Source: CAYONQ01 sp964405375
GTDB lineage: Bacteria; Planctomycetota; Phycisphaerae; Sedimentisphaerales; Anaerobacaceae
Assembly: GCA_964405375.1 (NCBI GenBank)
Contig: CAYONQ010000005.1
Coordinates: 1 to 54,961, forward strand
Length of the DNA: 54,961 bases
Direction: 5' to 3'
Part shown: one piece after another, positions 14,573-22,921 of the stretch
How the letters are laid out: each line of letters starts with the position of its first letter
Numbering within the stretch: position 1 is the first letter of the stretch
Notes under the pieces: generated by a model
The model's input: the letters and a program-made list of their open reading frames with translations, nothing else
What the model was told of the DNA's origin: nothing
Databases searched by the model: none
Translations under genes and position numbers: made by a program

Positions 14573-14695
14573 AGTCATCGTTTGCAAAGGCGGCCAGGCG
14601 TCATTGTTTTAAGAACAAAGAGGGGGAAAATCCTTTCTGCTGTGTAGTCTTTCTGTTTTTCTCCAGCAGGTATCGGCTTGAGGATTGCTGTAGGA

Positions 14696-16516
14696 TTAGG
14701 TGCGATAGCAACCTTTTTGATTGGCAATGTTTTGAGCTGCTGTGGGAATGTTTGTTCCCTGGTGCCGACACCATCGGTGCCACATTTTTCGATAGGCATC
14801 TTCCAAGCCCCGGGCAAAGCCCTTTGCGCAGCATAGTCCGCTGGTTGCTATGCGTGCTCGCATCGAAGAGCGAATCTTCTCGAGGGCCTGTCGATTGGCC
14901 GCAAGAGCGGCGGCCTTGGCGACATATTCCCTGGGTGTCGCGGCGGCGAAGAACTCCAGGTGTATGCTGCTTAGTACACTTAGCCCAAGCCGAGAGCCAT
15001 GACATTTGCCAACGAGTGAAATTACGGGTACGCCCATCCACAGGGCTTCGCAGGTGGTCGTATGGCCATTAAGAGGATAGGTGTCTAATGCGATGTCCAC
15101 CCGCCCGTATGATTGCAGGTGCTCAGCAGGGTTCCTCCAGCCGCATATTTCCACCTTCTCTCGAAGGATACCCAATCGCTCGAAGTGGTGGAAGTAATGG
15201 TTTTTGACTTCCTGGTCGTCGCCTCCTTTGAATCTTAACAGAAGACGATGGTTTTTATCGGCCTTAAGAATTTCCGCCCAAAGTGTCATAATAAAGGGAT
15301 GTATTTTGCATTTGTTATTGAACGACCCGAAAGTGACGCAGCCATTTTTAGCGGCAGGCAGAGGCGTTACAGGGCCAGCATAATCGGGAGGTCTGTAACA
15401 GGCGAAGGTTTCCGGCAAAAAGACCAGCTCTTCGGTGTAGAATTTCTGTGAGTCCGGCGGGTTTGTCAGTCTATCCGTCAAACGATAATCGATTGTGTGC
15501 ATTCCGGTTGTATCAGGATAACCCAAGTATGTGACCTGGATGGGAGCAGGCTTATAAGCCAGTACGAGGAGGCGATTATCCGCTGTGTGGCCTGCGATAT
15601 CCACGAGGATATCGATTTGGTCCTGCTCAATCATACCAGCGGCCGCTTCATCGCTGACGCCGCGGATGTTTTGATAGTGGTCAAACTTTGATTTGAGCCG
15701 TTTCGTGATTTCATCCGGGCGTTCGACATTGCTATATCCGTAGACTTCCACCACTCTGCGGTCGTGTCCGTCCAGAAGCGACTCGAAGAAACAGGCCACC
15801 GGATGGCTTCGAAAATCAGGCGAGATGTAACCGATGCGGAGTTTGCGGTCAGGGTCCGGGATATTGTCGTGGGACAGTCTGACCCGAGTTGGGGAGGCGT
15901 GAATATCGCCCCATCGCTTGTGCTCATCAAAGAGCATTTGTGGGTTGGGGTCTGGTAGATGATGGAGGCGAAACAGGAAGTTCGAGTGAACTACGGGGTT
16001 TTTGGGCATCTTTTCTATTGTTTTTCGCAACAGGTCGATACCCTCCTGGGTTTTGCCTGTTTCCATCAGGATTCTTGCGAGGTTGGCCTGGTATTCTGCG
16101 TTTTTTGGGTCCGTCTGGACGGCGTTTCTTTGATATTGCATTGCTTCCGACAGACGCCCGGTGTACTGGCAGATACATGCCAGTTTGTTGTATGCCGGAG
16201 CGTTCGGACCCTGTTTCAGGATTTTTTTGTACCATTGCTCGGCCTTACTTAATTGGCCGGTTTTGTAAAATACCGTTGCAAGCAAGAATATGACGTCGGT
16301 GCGTGAGGGGTTGTTCTCTGTTATTTCTCGGATAATTTTAACAGCCTGGTCATTTAGGAGGTGGGTTGCTTGTTCAATTTGTCCTGTCTGGGCGGCGGCG
16401 CCGGCACGAACAAGGAATTGCGGCAGGTCGTCGGTTGGGCTGGAGGGTAGAGGTTGGGCCATCTTCTTGTTGTAGGAGAGTAAATTCTGCGATATTTTGC
16501 TCTGACTCATCTGCAT
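14696..16516 (-). CDS. TPR/OGT-like (GT41, SPINDLY-type) protein O-glycosyltransferase
   Basis: Probably transfers a sugar, by family precedent GlcNAc, to Ser/Thr of protein; flagellin is the obvious substrate. About 606 residues. Residues 20-190 contain TPR-like helices (NNPSRTDVIFLLATVFYKTG, AEQWYKKILKQGPNAPAYNK, AEYQANLARILMETGKTQEG). The GT41 catalytic region follows, with RIGYISPDFRSHPVACFF, DILVDIAGHTADNRLLV, QVTYLGYPDTTGM and the nucleotide-sugar site DTYPLNGHTTTCEALWMGVP near residue 500. ATG at 16516 or 16510 is likelier than TTG at 16534. It lies upstream of fliS-flagellin on the same strand side, with a sigma-28-like -10 box before it. Confidence 0.88.
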   Translation of the reverse strand: MQMSQSKISQNLLSYNKKMAQPLPSSPTDDLPQFLVRAGAAAQTGQIEQATHLLNDQAVKIIREITENNPSRTDVIFLLATVFYKTGQLSKAEQWYKKILKQGPNAPAYNKLACICQYTGRLSEAMQYQRNAVQTDPKNAEYQANLARILMETGKTQEGIDLLRKTIEKMPKNPVVHSNFLFRLHHLPDPNPQMLFDEHKRWGDIHASPTRVRLSHDNIPDPDRKLRIGYISPDFRSHPVACFFESLLDGHDRRVVEVYGYSNVERPDEITKRLKSKFDHYQNIRGVSDEAAAGMIEQDQIDILVDIAGHTADNRLLVLAYKPAPIQVTYLGYPDTTGMHTIDYRLTDRLTNPPDSQKFYTEELVFLPETFACYRPPDYAGPVTPLPAAKNGCVTFGSFNNKCKIHPFIMTLWAEILKADKNHRLLLRFKGGDDQEVKNHYFHHFERLGILREKVEICGWRNPAEHLQSYGRVDIALDTYPLNGHTTTCEALWMGVPVISLVGKCHGSRLGLSVLSSIHLEFFAAATPREYVAKAAALAANRQALEKIRSSMRARIATSGLCCAKGFARGLEDAYRKMWHRWCRHQGTNIPTAAQNIANQKGCYRT

Positions 16517-16611
16517 CTTTTCTGGTGTAGTCAACTTAGCTCAGTGCCGTAATGCCCCTTTATAGATGAATCTCTCTACGGAAGCGTTGGGGAGCAGCTT
16601 TTCCGTGTATA

Positions 16612-16619
16612 TTATCGGT
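16612..16619 (-). promoter_or_regulatory. possible sigma-28 -10 box for the OGT-like gene
   Basis: On the minus strand ACCGATAA differs from the FliA -10 consensus GCCGATAA by one base and lies about 95 nt before the start codon. No good TAAA -35 box is found at the expected 15-nt spacing, so this is tentative. Confidence 0.35.
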
Positions 16620-16743
16620 AGAAGCGGTAGTTTTTGGCCAGATTTTTAAGAGATGAATTTGGTTTTGAGGGGGTGTACTTCGTCTTTGTAGGTAGACTAT
16701 ACGCATAACAAGCAGATGTAAAAACTATGAGAAGCACGAGACA

Positions 16744-16792
16744 CTAAATCCTAAATCCTAAGCAATATCAAATGACCAAAATCCAAATTTTC
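16744..16792. repeat. heptamer array
   Basis: About seven 7-nt units: CTAAATC twice and CTAAGCA, then diverged ATATCAA, ATGACCA and AAATCCA. Phase is kept although the unit changes. Confidence 0.65.
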
Positions 16793-16829
16793 AAAACAAA
16801 AACGCCTACGCTCGCTGAAAAATTGTTTT

Positions 16830-16958
16830 TAAGCTACCTTGAGTAAGTTTTTAGATAATCACGACTCAAACAAGATACGTCGCCGTGCCGGCGGCGGCTA
16901 AACAGATATAATAATCTCTAAAAGCTTTTTACAGGTAGCTTAAATCGGTCAGTTTGAG
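16830..16958. mobile_element. imperfect inverted-repeat element with attached CGGTCAGTTTGAG end (copy C)
   Basis: TAAGCTACCT (16830-16839) is the exact inverse of AGGTAGCTTA (16933-16942). The complementarity continues imperfectly inward for about 20 more bases on each side. The centre contains the GTCGCCG hairpin. Immediately right is the terminal motif CGGTCAGTTTGAG (16946-16958) of the dispersed family. No target duplication is clear. Confidence 0.5.
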
Positions 16959-17040
16959 TTGATTATTTTGCTAACAGTGGTGAAATAGCATAATAGACTT
17001 TTTTGCGGTTTTCAGGGGTTCTGGGGCGCTGTGGTGTGGA

Positions 17041-17400
17041 TTAGCTGGTGATGGCCTTCCAGCTCTGATTAAGCTCTTCGGCGAGCGTGATTACTTCCCG
17101 AATCATTTGTGGGTTGCGTTCTATATTGGCCTGGGACAAGCGATTATTCATAAAGCAATAAAGCTTGCGAAGGTTGAGGGCAACTTCGCCGCCGGCGTCC
17201 ATATCGAGCACTGCATTTAGCTCGTTGATTATATCCTGAGCTCTTCCTATGTATCGGCCCTTTGCTTCGTAGTTACCCGCCTGCAGCTCTCTGATTGCCA
17301 ATTTCATAAATTTGATTGCACCGTCGTAAAGTAATACGATGAGGCGGCCTTTGCTCTGCGTGGTAACGGCGGTGTCTTGATATGCTGCGAATCCGTTCAT
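17041..17400 (-). CDS. fliS: flagellin export chaperone FliS
   Basis: Cytoplasmic helical-bundle chaperone that binds the flagellin C-terminus and keeps it export-competent. At 119 residues it is a standard-length FliS, with the N-terminal YQDTAVTTQSKGRLIVLLYDGAIKF region, RYIGRAQDIINELNAVLDMD and the YCFMNNRLSQANIERN segment. It lies downstream of flagellin on the same strand, separated by a 171-nt spacer carrying a hairpin, and is probably expressed by read-through from the flagellin promoter. Confidence 0.93.
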   Translation of the reverse strand: MNGFAAYQDTAVTTQSKGRLIVLLYDGAIKFMKLAIRELQAGNYEAKGRYIGRAQDIINELNAVLDMDAGGEVALNLRKLYCFMNNRLSQANIERNPQMIREVITLAEELNQSWKAITS

Positions 17401-17504
17401 AATATACTGCCTTATCCGTTTCTGGGTTCAGTACCCTGGTTATAACCTTTCAACTCGTCGTGGGACCAAACAGCGATGTTTCTGCAATTAGGCGTTTAAG
17501 TTAT

Positions 17505-17540
17505 GGGGAGATGACCACTTTTGCGCTACGTCATCTCCCC
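17505..17540 (-). terminator. hairpin between flagellin and fliS
   Basis: Eleven-bp stem GGGGAGATGAC / GTCATCTCCCC with a 14-nt loop, 32 nt past the flagellin stop. No U-tract follows on the minus strand, so it may be a partial attenuator or an mRNA 3'-end stabiliser that sets the flagellin:FliS ratio. Confidence 0.6.
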
Positions 17541-17571
17541 TGATTGTCGTTCAACGTTCGAGGATGCTGTG

Positions 17572-18387
17572 TTATCTGAGCAGTGTCAATGCCATCTGAG
17601 GCATCATATTTGCCTGGGCCAACATAGCGATACCGGCCTGTGCGAGCACCTGTGTTCTGGTCATCGCGGCCATTTCGGTAGCCACATCGACATCCGAAAT
17701 ACGTGACTCGGCTGCCATGAGGTTCTCAGCCTGATTGTTGATGACCGATATGGTGCTTTCCAGGCGGCTCATCTTGTAACCGAATGCGGCACGGGCCTCA
17801 TCTTTGGTGTTGATTGCGGTATCCAGAGTTACCAGGGCTGTCTGAGCGTTGGCAGCGGTGTCGATGCCGGCAGTGTCAAGACCAAGTGCGCTGGAGGTCA
17901 TATCACAACCCTGAATGTCAATCTTGTCACTAGTAGCATCGCCGAATTGTATCGATACGGTGGTAGCGGAGTTGTTTAGCAGGTAGTTTTCGTTAAATTC
18001 GATCGCTCCTGCAATACGGTTTATTTCGGCAGCCATTTCGTCAAATTCGCTGTTCATAATGGCTCTTTGTGCAGAAGAATACGTCCCTGTAGCCGCCTGC
18101 TCGGCTAACTGCTTCATACGAATTAGGGCATCGTCCATTGTTGCCATAGCGCCTTCCATAGTCTGCAACATACTGATACCGTCCTGTGCGTTACGCGACC
18201 CCTGCTGCAGGACGGCGATGTCGGCCCGCATCAACTCTCGCACCGCCAGGCCGGCTGCATCGTCCTTTGCACTGTTGATTCGCAGGCCGGATGCCAGCCG
18301 TTCGACCGATTTGGCGAGGGCGTCATAGCTTGTCCCCAAGTGCCGGGCAGCGTTTTCCGCCATAATGTTGTTCTTAATTGCTAACAT
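17572..18387 (-). CDS. fliC: flagellin
   Basis: Filament subunit, exported by the flagellar type III apparatus. The 271-residue protein is almost only the conserved D0/D1 core. The N-terminus has GLRINSAKDDAAGLAVRELM, NAQDGISMLQTMEGAM and MKQLAEQAATGTYS. The C-terminus has NNQAENLMAAESRISDVDVA, MTRTQVLAQAGIAMLAQAN and the final MPQMALTLLR. There is little room for a variable D2/D3 domain, so surface properties may depend on glycosylation. AAGGAGTCC precedes the ATG and a sigma-28 promoter lies about 115 nt upstream. Confidence 0.97.
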   Translation of the reverse strand: MLAIKNNIMAENAARHLGTSYDALAKSVERLASGLRINSAKDDAAGLAVRELMRADIAVLQQGSRNAQDGISMLQTMEGAMATMDDALIRMKQLAEQAATGTYSSAQRAIMNSEFDEMAAEINRIAGAIEFNENYLLNNSATTVSIQFGDATSDKIDIQGCDMTSSALGLDTAGIDTAANAQTALVTLDTAINTKDEARAAFGYKMSRLESTISVINNQAENLMAAESRISDVDVATEMAAMTRTQVLAQAGIAMLAQANMMPQMALTLLR

Positions 18388-18497
18388 ATTCTGGACTCCT
18401 TAAAAAATATCAAAAACCGGTTTTTTGGCTCTTTTGAGCCCCCACACTACTGAATACGTACGACGCACACGCTGTCGAAATCCGCATTCAATAACAT

Positions 18498-18524
18498 TTA
18501 TCGTCCAAAACAAAAGGGACTTAA
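18498..18524 (-). promoter_or_regulatory. sigma-28 (FliA) type promoter for flagellin
   Basis: On the minus strand TTAAG is followed after 15 nt by ACGATAA. The full -10 reads GGACGATAA against consensus GCCGATAA. The same TTAAG and ACGATAA boxes occur before fliD. Confidence 0.65.
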
Positions 18525-18637
18525 GGAAATTCTCTACGTGAAATAGCCACAAAGTCGTTGGACCTGTAATATTGCTGTTTTGGACACTGAAACGGGGGCG
18601 GGTTGGTAAGAGGGGTAAAAAAAACGGGAAAAGTCTG

Positions 18638-18664
18638 TAAAATTGGCTAATTTAAGGCGGATAA
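18638..18664 (+). promoter_or_regulatory. sigma-28 (FliA) type promoter for the divergent glycosyltransferase
   Basis: TAAA, exactly 15 nt, then GCGGATAA: one mismatch to the FliA consensus TAAA-N15-GCCGATAA. It faces right, toward the gene at 18827, and is divergent from the flagellin promoter. Confidence 0.7.
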
Positions 18665-18826
18665 TCTGCAAATTCGATTGTTTAATTGTTCCAGAAATGC
18701 GTTATCATTATGCGCAGGTTCAGGTGGCGAAAGGATAATTCTTGCTCGCACAGGCGGGTATGTATATACTTCAATAGTCCCGGGAGGGAGAGGTTTCACA
18801 GTGACCTTAGATATATTCAGGGTGAT

Positions 18827-19837
18827 ATGGACAAACAGGTAGAACAAGCCCATCAGGAGACACTGCTTGTATTTAACTGCCATGAGCCGTGGGTGTATCA
18901 ACTTGGGGTGTTGGGTTATAATCTTGATATAATTATAGGACTCAAAGGCCGTTATAAAGAAAGCTGGGATGAGCAGATGCGGCCGGTGCCGCCGAATTCC
19001 CGGTTAATTACTTTATCAGAGGCGTTACGGTCGCCGGTGCGTTATTACTGCATCATAACCCACAATATAACCGATTTGCTCGATGTTAAACAACGGCCTG
19101 AACCGCGGCTCACGGTCATTCACCTGCCAATCGAGGCCAGAATGCTGGAGGAGAAGTCGAATATTGAGCCGGAAAAGATGAAAGAAATGCTGCACAAATA
19201 CCTAAGATTGGTTGGCGGTCATGCGGCGGCAGTCTCTATGCTTAAGGGCAAATCGTGGGGTTTTACCGAGGACATTGTGCCTTTTTGGGGGGAACCAGAT
19301 GATTATTTGCCGTATTCCGGTGAAAAGGCGTGCGGACTTCGTATTTCCAATTTTATTCAGAGGCGCAAACAGTTTTTATTATGGGACTTTCACGAAAGGG
19401 CATTTGACGGGGTTCCGGTACGAATTGTTGGGCACAACCCGGATATGCCGGGAGTTGCAGCTTCTGAGAATTGGGACCATCTAAAAAAATTACTGCAATC
19501 CCATCGATTTTATATCCACACCGCTGACCCGGAACTTGAGGACGGATACAATATGGCCACCATAGAGGCGATGGCAGCAGGGATGGCTGTTCTGGGTAAT
19601 CGGCACCCTACTTCGCCAATCAAACATGGTGTAAGCGGGTTTCTCAGCGATGACGCTGATGAATTGCGCAAATATGCGAGGATGCTTTTGGAGGACAAGG
19701 GGCTGGCGATATTGATGGGCCAGCAGGCGCGGAAGACCGTTATTGAGCGTTTTTCAATAGAGAGGTTCAAAAAGGCCTTTCTGCAATCCATCGAGACCGC
19801 CCGTCGCAAATGGGCTGGCAGAACGGTTAAGGTATAG
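18827..19837 (+). CDS. glycosyltransferase (GT4-like), probably flagellin-linked
   Basis: The start at 18827 (MDKQVEQAHQETLLVFNCHE) is preferred; the frame is open to 18686, but that part is basic and unlike the family. The C-terminal half has GT-B features: HRFYIHTADPELEDGYNMAT followed by IEAMAAGMAVLGNRHPTSP, the retained Glu-x7-Glu-like nucleotide-sugar region of GT4 enzymes, then GVSGFLSDDADELRKYARML. The middle contains ISNFIQRRKQFLLWDFHER and VPVRIVGHNPDMPG. No signal peptide is present. Its own sigma-28 promoter and divergence from flagellin argue for filament glycosylation. Donor and acceptor are unknown. Confidence 0.85.
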   Translation: MDKQVEQAHQETLLVFNCHEPWVYQLGVLGYNLDIIIGLKGRYKESWDEQMRPVPPNSRLITLSEALRSPVRYYCIITHNITDLLDVKQRPEPRLTVIHLPIEARMLEEKSNIEPEKMKEMLHKYLRLVGGHAAAVSMLKGKSWGFTEDIVPFWGEPDDYLPYSGEKACGLRISNFIQRRKQFLLWDFHERAFDGVPVRIVGHNPDMPGVAASENWDHLKKLLQSHRFYIHTADPELEDGYNMATIEAMAAGMAVLGNRHPTSPIKHGVSGFLSDDADELRKYARMLLEDKGLAILMGQQARKTVIERFSIERFKKAFLQSIETARRKWAGRTVKV

Positions 19838-19839
19838 AA

Positions 19840-20015
19840 CTCAAACTGACCGATGGCCAGTTTGAAAATGCAAAAATCAAAGTGCAATCCCGACACTGTC
19901 GGGAGCGGAACCCGCCTGACGGCGGATGACTGTTTTATGATATTTTATGAGAAACATAATATATTGTCAGAAATCGGCTTACATTTAACATCAGCTGCAA
20001 ACCGGTCAGTTTGAG
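19840..20015. mobile_element. CTCAAACTGACCG-ended element, copy D
   Basis: 176 bp. The left end CTCAAACTGACCG and the right end CGGTCAGTTTGAG are exact inverses; adding the flanking GAA/TTC gives a 16-bp inverted repeat. The left hairpin head reads through GGCCAGTTTGA, followed by heptamers ATGCAAA and AATCAAA (19868-19881) and hairpin TCCCGAC / GTCGGGA (19888-19904). No direct duplication flanks it. It lies between the convergent glycosyltransferase and CBS genes. Confidence 0.75.
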
Positions 20016-20100
20016 TTCAATAAAAAGTTATACAGATGGCTTCATAAGCAGCCCCCTTTCGCTATACAGTATTTGAATGGCTTCGTCACCGGCAGGTTTC

Positions 20101-20502
20101 TCAGCCGGTGCCGGTACTGTTACGGCTTATCTGAAGAATATGTTTGATAACATCCGGTCTGCTGATAATACCGACCACTTTCCCTTTCGATGTGACCGGG
20201 ACCCTTCTGAAGTCATTATTTATTAAGCAGTTACAGACGTCCGACAAACTTTCGTCCTCATTGAAGTGAACTGCAGGTTGTGTCATAAAATCCTTAACTG
20301 TTTTGTTTTTCTCTTGCTCATCGGCGTAGAATAATCTCAGCACATCTTTCTCTGTAACAATGCCCACTAAAGTCATATCATCTTCGACGACAGGAATGCC
20401 CGCAATTCCGTTTTTTGCCAGCATCTCTATGGCCTCGTATATTGGGGCTTCCTTTTTTATGTTAACTACTTGCTTTGTCATAATGTCTTTTGCTTTGAGC
20501 AT
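20101..20502 (-). CDS. two-CBS-domain protein
   Basis: A stand-alone Bateman module of 133 residues: CBS1 around MTKQVVNIKKEAPIYEAIEM and GIAGIPVVEDDMTLVGIVTE, CBS2 around MTQPAVHFNEDESLSDVCNC and DFRRVPVTSKGKVVGIISRP. Such modules bind adenine nucleotides and act as energy or redox sensors for partner proteins. The start at 20502 (MLKAKDIMTK) has AGGGGG upstream; the earlier in-frame start at 20523 does not. There is no fused effector domain, so the partner is unknown. It lies downstream of fliK on the same strand and may be co-transcribed. Confidence 0.88.
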   Translation of the reverse strand: MLKAKDIMTKQVVNIKKEAPIYEAIEMLAKNGIAGIPVVEDDMTLVGIVTEKDVLRLFYADEQEKNKTVKDFMTQPAVHFNEDESLSDVCNCLINNDFRRVPVTSKGKVVGIISRPDVIKHILQISRNSTGTG

Positions 20503-20597
20503 TGCGACCCCCTTTTTTACCAATTCACAGGTTTGTGCAAAAGGTCAGTTTGTAGAAGTTTTCCCGCCCCTGCGTCTTCCGGCGCGAGCTGGGTGGG

Positions 20598-22412
20598 TTA
20601 TATCAACATATTTATGGAACTCTCCGTAATAAACATTTGTTGCTGCTCGGGACTACTCTGGTAGCTGCTGTTGCCTGTTGGTCGGCTGCCGGGTGGATTG
20701 GTGAGACTGTTTTCAGGATTAGCCCCATCGGTGAAGCCGTGCTGGTCGGGCGGGCCATCCTGCAGCGACTGGTCTTTGTAAGCATTTTGGTCTGATTGGT
20801 CCGTTAATACGACCTCGATTCGTTTTATTTGAATACCTGAATCTGCGAGCGTTTGGATTATCTGCGGCAGTGCCTGCTGTATTTCTACCCTGGTTTGTGC
20901 TTTGCTGACCTCCAGTAAGCCGGTGATTTGGTTTTGCTGCTGGTCGAATTTTATAAATACCTTGCCCAGTTCCGGCGGATTGAGATGAATGGTGATTTGC
21001 TGGTCGCCTTGTCGCAGCGAGCCGTGGATAGAGGCCAGAATCTGTTCGCTAATAGTTGGGGGCGTATTGCCGGGTAGAGCATTATCAGCGGTCTTTACGG
21101 TCTGGGAAGATACTGATGTTTGTTCTGTAACGGGGATTTGGGTGTTATTTTGGGAGAGTATCTGGTTGAAATCCGGGTTAGAGTTGTTGTTGGCGGTCGA
21201 GCCGGTGTGGTCTTTCGTCTGGTTGGTGGATACCTGCACCTGTGCGGGATTTAGCTTCTGGAGAATGGCCTCGCCTGAGAGGCTGTCGCCTTGTTGCTGT
21301 TGTTGTTTGCCGGCCGATGATTCTGAGAGTATTTGATTAGCTGTTGCGCCTGTGGCGGAGTTGGAGCTAACGTCTGTTTTGTTGTTGGCTGGTTTCTCAG
21401 TGACAAAGGTGAGTGTTTCGTGGCCAATTTGGCTGGCGATGGACTGAGAGCCGGATGATTTATCCTGAACTGCCGGTAGGGCGTTATCCGTAGTCCGCAG
21501 GGTGCCTTCCGGTGGATGGCTGACGGCATTTAATGCAGGTTTTTGGCCGTCAGGAACGACCGGCTTGGCCGTGGGTGTCGGTTCAGTGGTCGCTTCAAGC
21601 GTTAGTTCGTTGGTGGTAAGTGTGGAAGTCTTTTGATTAGTGGGGGCTGGGGTGTCTGTAATTTCCGTTTTTTCGCCGGCAGAGGTTGTTTTGCCGGCAG
21701 CGATAAGTGCATCAGGCATCGAATCTTTGCTGTTTTTCTGGTTGGTGAGGTCATTTGTGGCAGTGAGTAGTTTGTTTGATGCCGGTATTTTTTCCGTGTT
21801 TTTGCCTTCTTCATTGCCGGTGCTGGTATTGAGTGAACCCGTAGAGGTATCGGGTGGAATGGTTTTGGGTGCTGTCTGGTTTAAAGTGGTTTTGTTTTCG
21901 GCTGGTTTAGCAACAGTGGCGGAGAGAGAGAGTATTTTGGAGACATTTGAGAGGGCGATTTGTGGCTCAGAGACATTTTCATTTGCGGTGCCAGAAAGTG
22001 GGCCTCCCTCTGACTGAGTGGGTTTTTCTTCAGTTTGTGGTTCTGCAGGTATCTCTGTGGTGGTGGTTTTGTTTTGCTGGTCGGTTGTGGTATCCTGCGG
22101 GCCGGTAGGTTGTATGGGATTCGTCTGGTCTGTTGGGTCCTGCTCTTTTAATTCCGGGGTGTCCTGTGTGTTACGTGGTGCTTCATCCCTTATTTTTTCC
22201 TGAAGTGTATCGTGAAAACCCTGAGGATTCCTGTTTGCAGGCGTGCTTTGGTTATTAGTGAGGTTATTATCGGTCGTTTCGGCTGGGGTAGTGCTGTCAG
22301 CGGATGGGGTATCAGTAAGCTGACTGGTATTTTGGGTCGGCGTTGATGGGACTGGGCCAGCGCCGATGGTGGGCGTGAATATATTGTCTATTGTAAGTAA
22401 ACCGGTGTCCAT
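20598..22412 (-). CDS. fliK: flagellar hook-length control protein FliK
   Basis: Secreted molecular ruler that ends hook export and switches FlhB specificity. The 604-residue protein has a long Thr/Ser/Asn/Gln/Pro-rich, low-complexity first three-quarters, as expected for the ruler. The conserved C-terminal Flg_hook domain starts near residue 465: ITIHLNPPELGKVFIKFDQQ, GLLEVSKAQTRVEIQQALPQ, and IQIKRIEVVL. The extreme C-terminus is again low-complexity. It is divergent from the flgB operon, with its own sigma-54 type promoter at 22445-22459. The ruler is longer than the enterobacterial one (about 400 residues), but length is variable in this family. Confidence 0.93.
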   Translation of the reverse strand: MDTGLLTIDNIFTPTIGAGPVPSTPTQNTSQLTDTPSADSTTPAETTDNNLTNNQSTPANRNPQGFHDTLQEKIRDEAPRNTQDTPELKEQDPTDQTNPIQPTGPQDTTTDQQNKTTTTEIPAEPQTEEKPTQSEGGPLSGTANENVSEPQIALSNVSKILSLSATVAKPAENKTTLNQTAPKTIPPDTSTGSLNTSTGNEEGKNTEKIPASNKLLTATNDLTNQKNSKDSMPDALIAAGKTTSAGEKTEITDTPAPTNQKTSTLTTNELTLEATTEPTPTAKPVVPDGQKPALNAVSHPPEGTLRTTDNALPAVQDKSSGSQSIASQIGHETLTFVTEKPANNKTDVSSNSATGATANQILSESSAGKQQQQQGDSLSGEAILQKLNPAQVQVSTNQTKDHTGSTANNNSNPDFNQILSQNNTQIPVTEQTSVSSQTVKTADNALPGNTPPTISEQILASIHGSLRQGDQQITIHLNPPELGKVFIKFDQQQNQITGLLEVSKAQTRVEIQQALPQIIQTLADSGIQIKRIEVVLTDQSDQNAYKDQSLQDGPPDQHGFTDGANPENSLTNPPGSRPTGNSSYQSSPEQQQMFITESSINMLI

Positions 22413-22444
22413 ATAGCACTTCCTGCAAAATCAGCTTATGGTGA

Positions 22445-22459
22445 GCAATTGGTGTTCCA
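22445..22459 (-). promoter_or_regulatory. sigma-54 type promoter for fliK
   Basis: On the minus strand TGGAAC, five bases, TTGC: one mismatch from the -24/-12 consensus with correct spacing, 33 nt before the fliK start. Confidence 0.65.
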
Positions 22460-22783
22460 GTATTTGGGGATGTGGCTTTTGTGGGCGATAAGCGTTTATT
22501 GTCAAAGGAGTTACGAGTGTTAAGAATATACTGATTTTTGAAAAATGTTTTGCTGCTGCTGTGGTTTCGGAGAAATATTCCGGTAGTCTGGAGGGAATTT
22601 CCGGTTTGTTTTGGGGGCCGATTGTAAGGGTTGAGTATTGGAGTTGGGCTGTAAAGACAATCACACAGTTGTATAGAAACCTGACGCCTATGCTGGGATA
22701 TGGACAAGTGAAGAATGGGTTTAATGCGGTTTTGGGGGGCAATTAACCGGTTGATAAACTGAAAATGGCCGGTTTTGAGTATT
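22460..22783. other. unexplained spacer between divergent sigma-54 promoters
   Basis: About 320 nt between the fliK and flgB promoters. An open frame on the plus strand covers 22492-22746 and could encode 61 residues from GTG 22561, but it has no ATG or ribosome-binding site at a suitable position, and I cannot support it as a gene. Activator (NtrC-type) binding sites would be expected here; I cannot name a repeated operator. Confidence 0.4.
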
Positions 22784-22798
22784 TGGCACGATTATTGC
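22784..22798 (+). promoter_or_regulatory. sigma-54 promoter of the flgB operon
   Basis: TGGCAC, five bases (GATTA), TTGC: exact -24/-12 consensus, about 120 nt before flgB. A hairpin, GGGGCTCG / CGAGTCCCC, follows in the leader at about 22845-22868. Confidence 0.9.
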
Positions 22799-22921
22799 GG
22801 TGTTTAAGGTAGGCAAGCAAGGTTTGTACGCCGGATTTACGGAGGGGGCTCGCATTTTACGAGTCCCCTGTGAAGAAATTACAGTGCATTTGTGTTCCCT
22901 GGAAAATGGGGCGAGATAGAG

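Larger units (their letters stand above)
16535..17040. other. gene-free spacer between OGT-like gene and fliS
   Basis: I see no gene in these 506 nt. They hold a heptamer array (16744-16792), an imperfect inverted-repeat element (16830-16942) containing the second GTCGCCG hairpin (16877-16903), and a right-type repeat end AAATCGGTCAGTTTGAG (16942-16958). Confidence 0.75.

Noticed and set aside
18686..18826. 47-codon N-terminal extension of the glycosyltransferase at 18827
   Set aside because: Begins with TTG close to the predicted transcription start, has a very basic composition unlike the family, and the protein-like sequence starts at 18827.
20539..20552. Another CTCAAACTGACCG-family end (GGTCAGTTTG near 20546)
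   Set aside because: Only a ten-base partial match without the opposite end or neighbouring element features.
22561..22746. 61-residue open frame upstream of flgB
   Set aside because: GTG start without a ribosome-binding site, no recognisable family, and it ends before the sigma-54 promoter of flgB. Kept only as part of an unexplained spacer.
22801..22921. Cyclic-di-GMP riboswitch in the flgB leader
   Set aside because: Only a simple hairpin (about 22845-22868) is visible; the conserved GEMM sequence blocks are absent.
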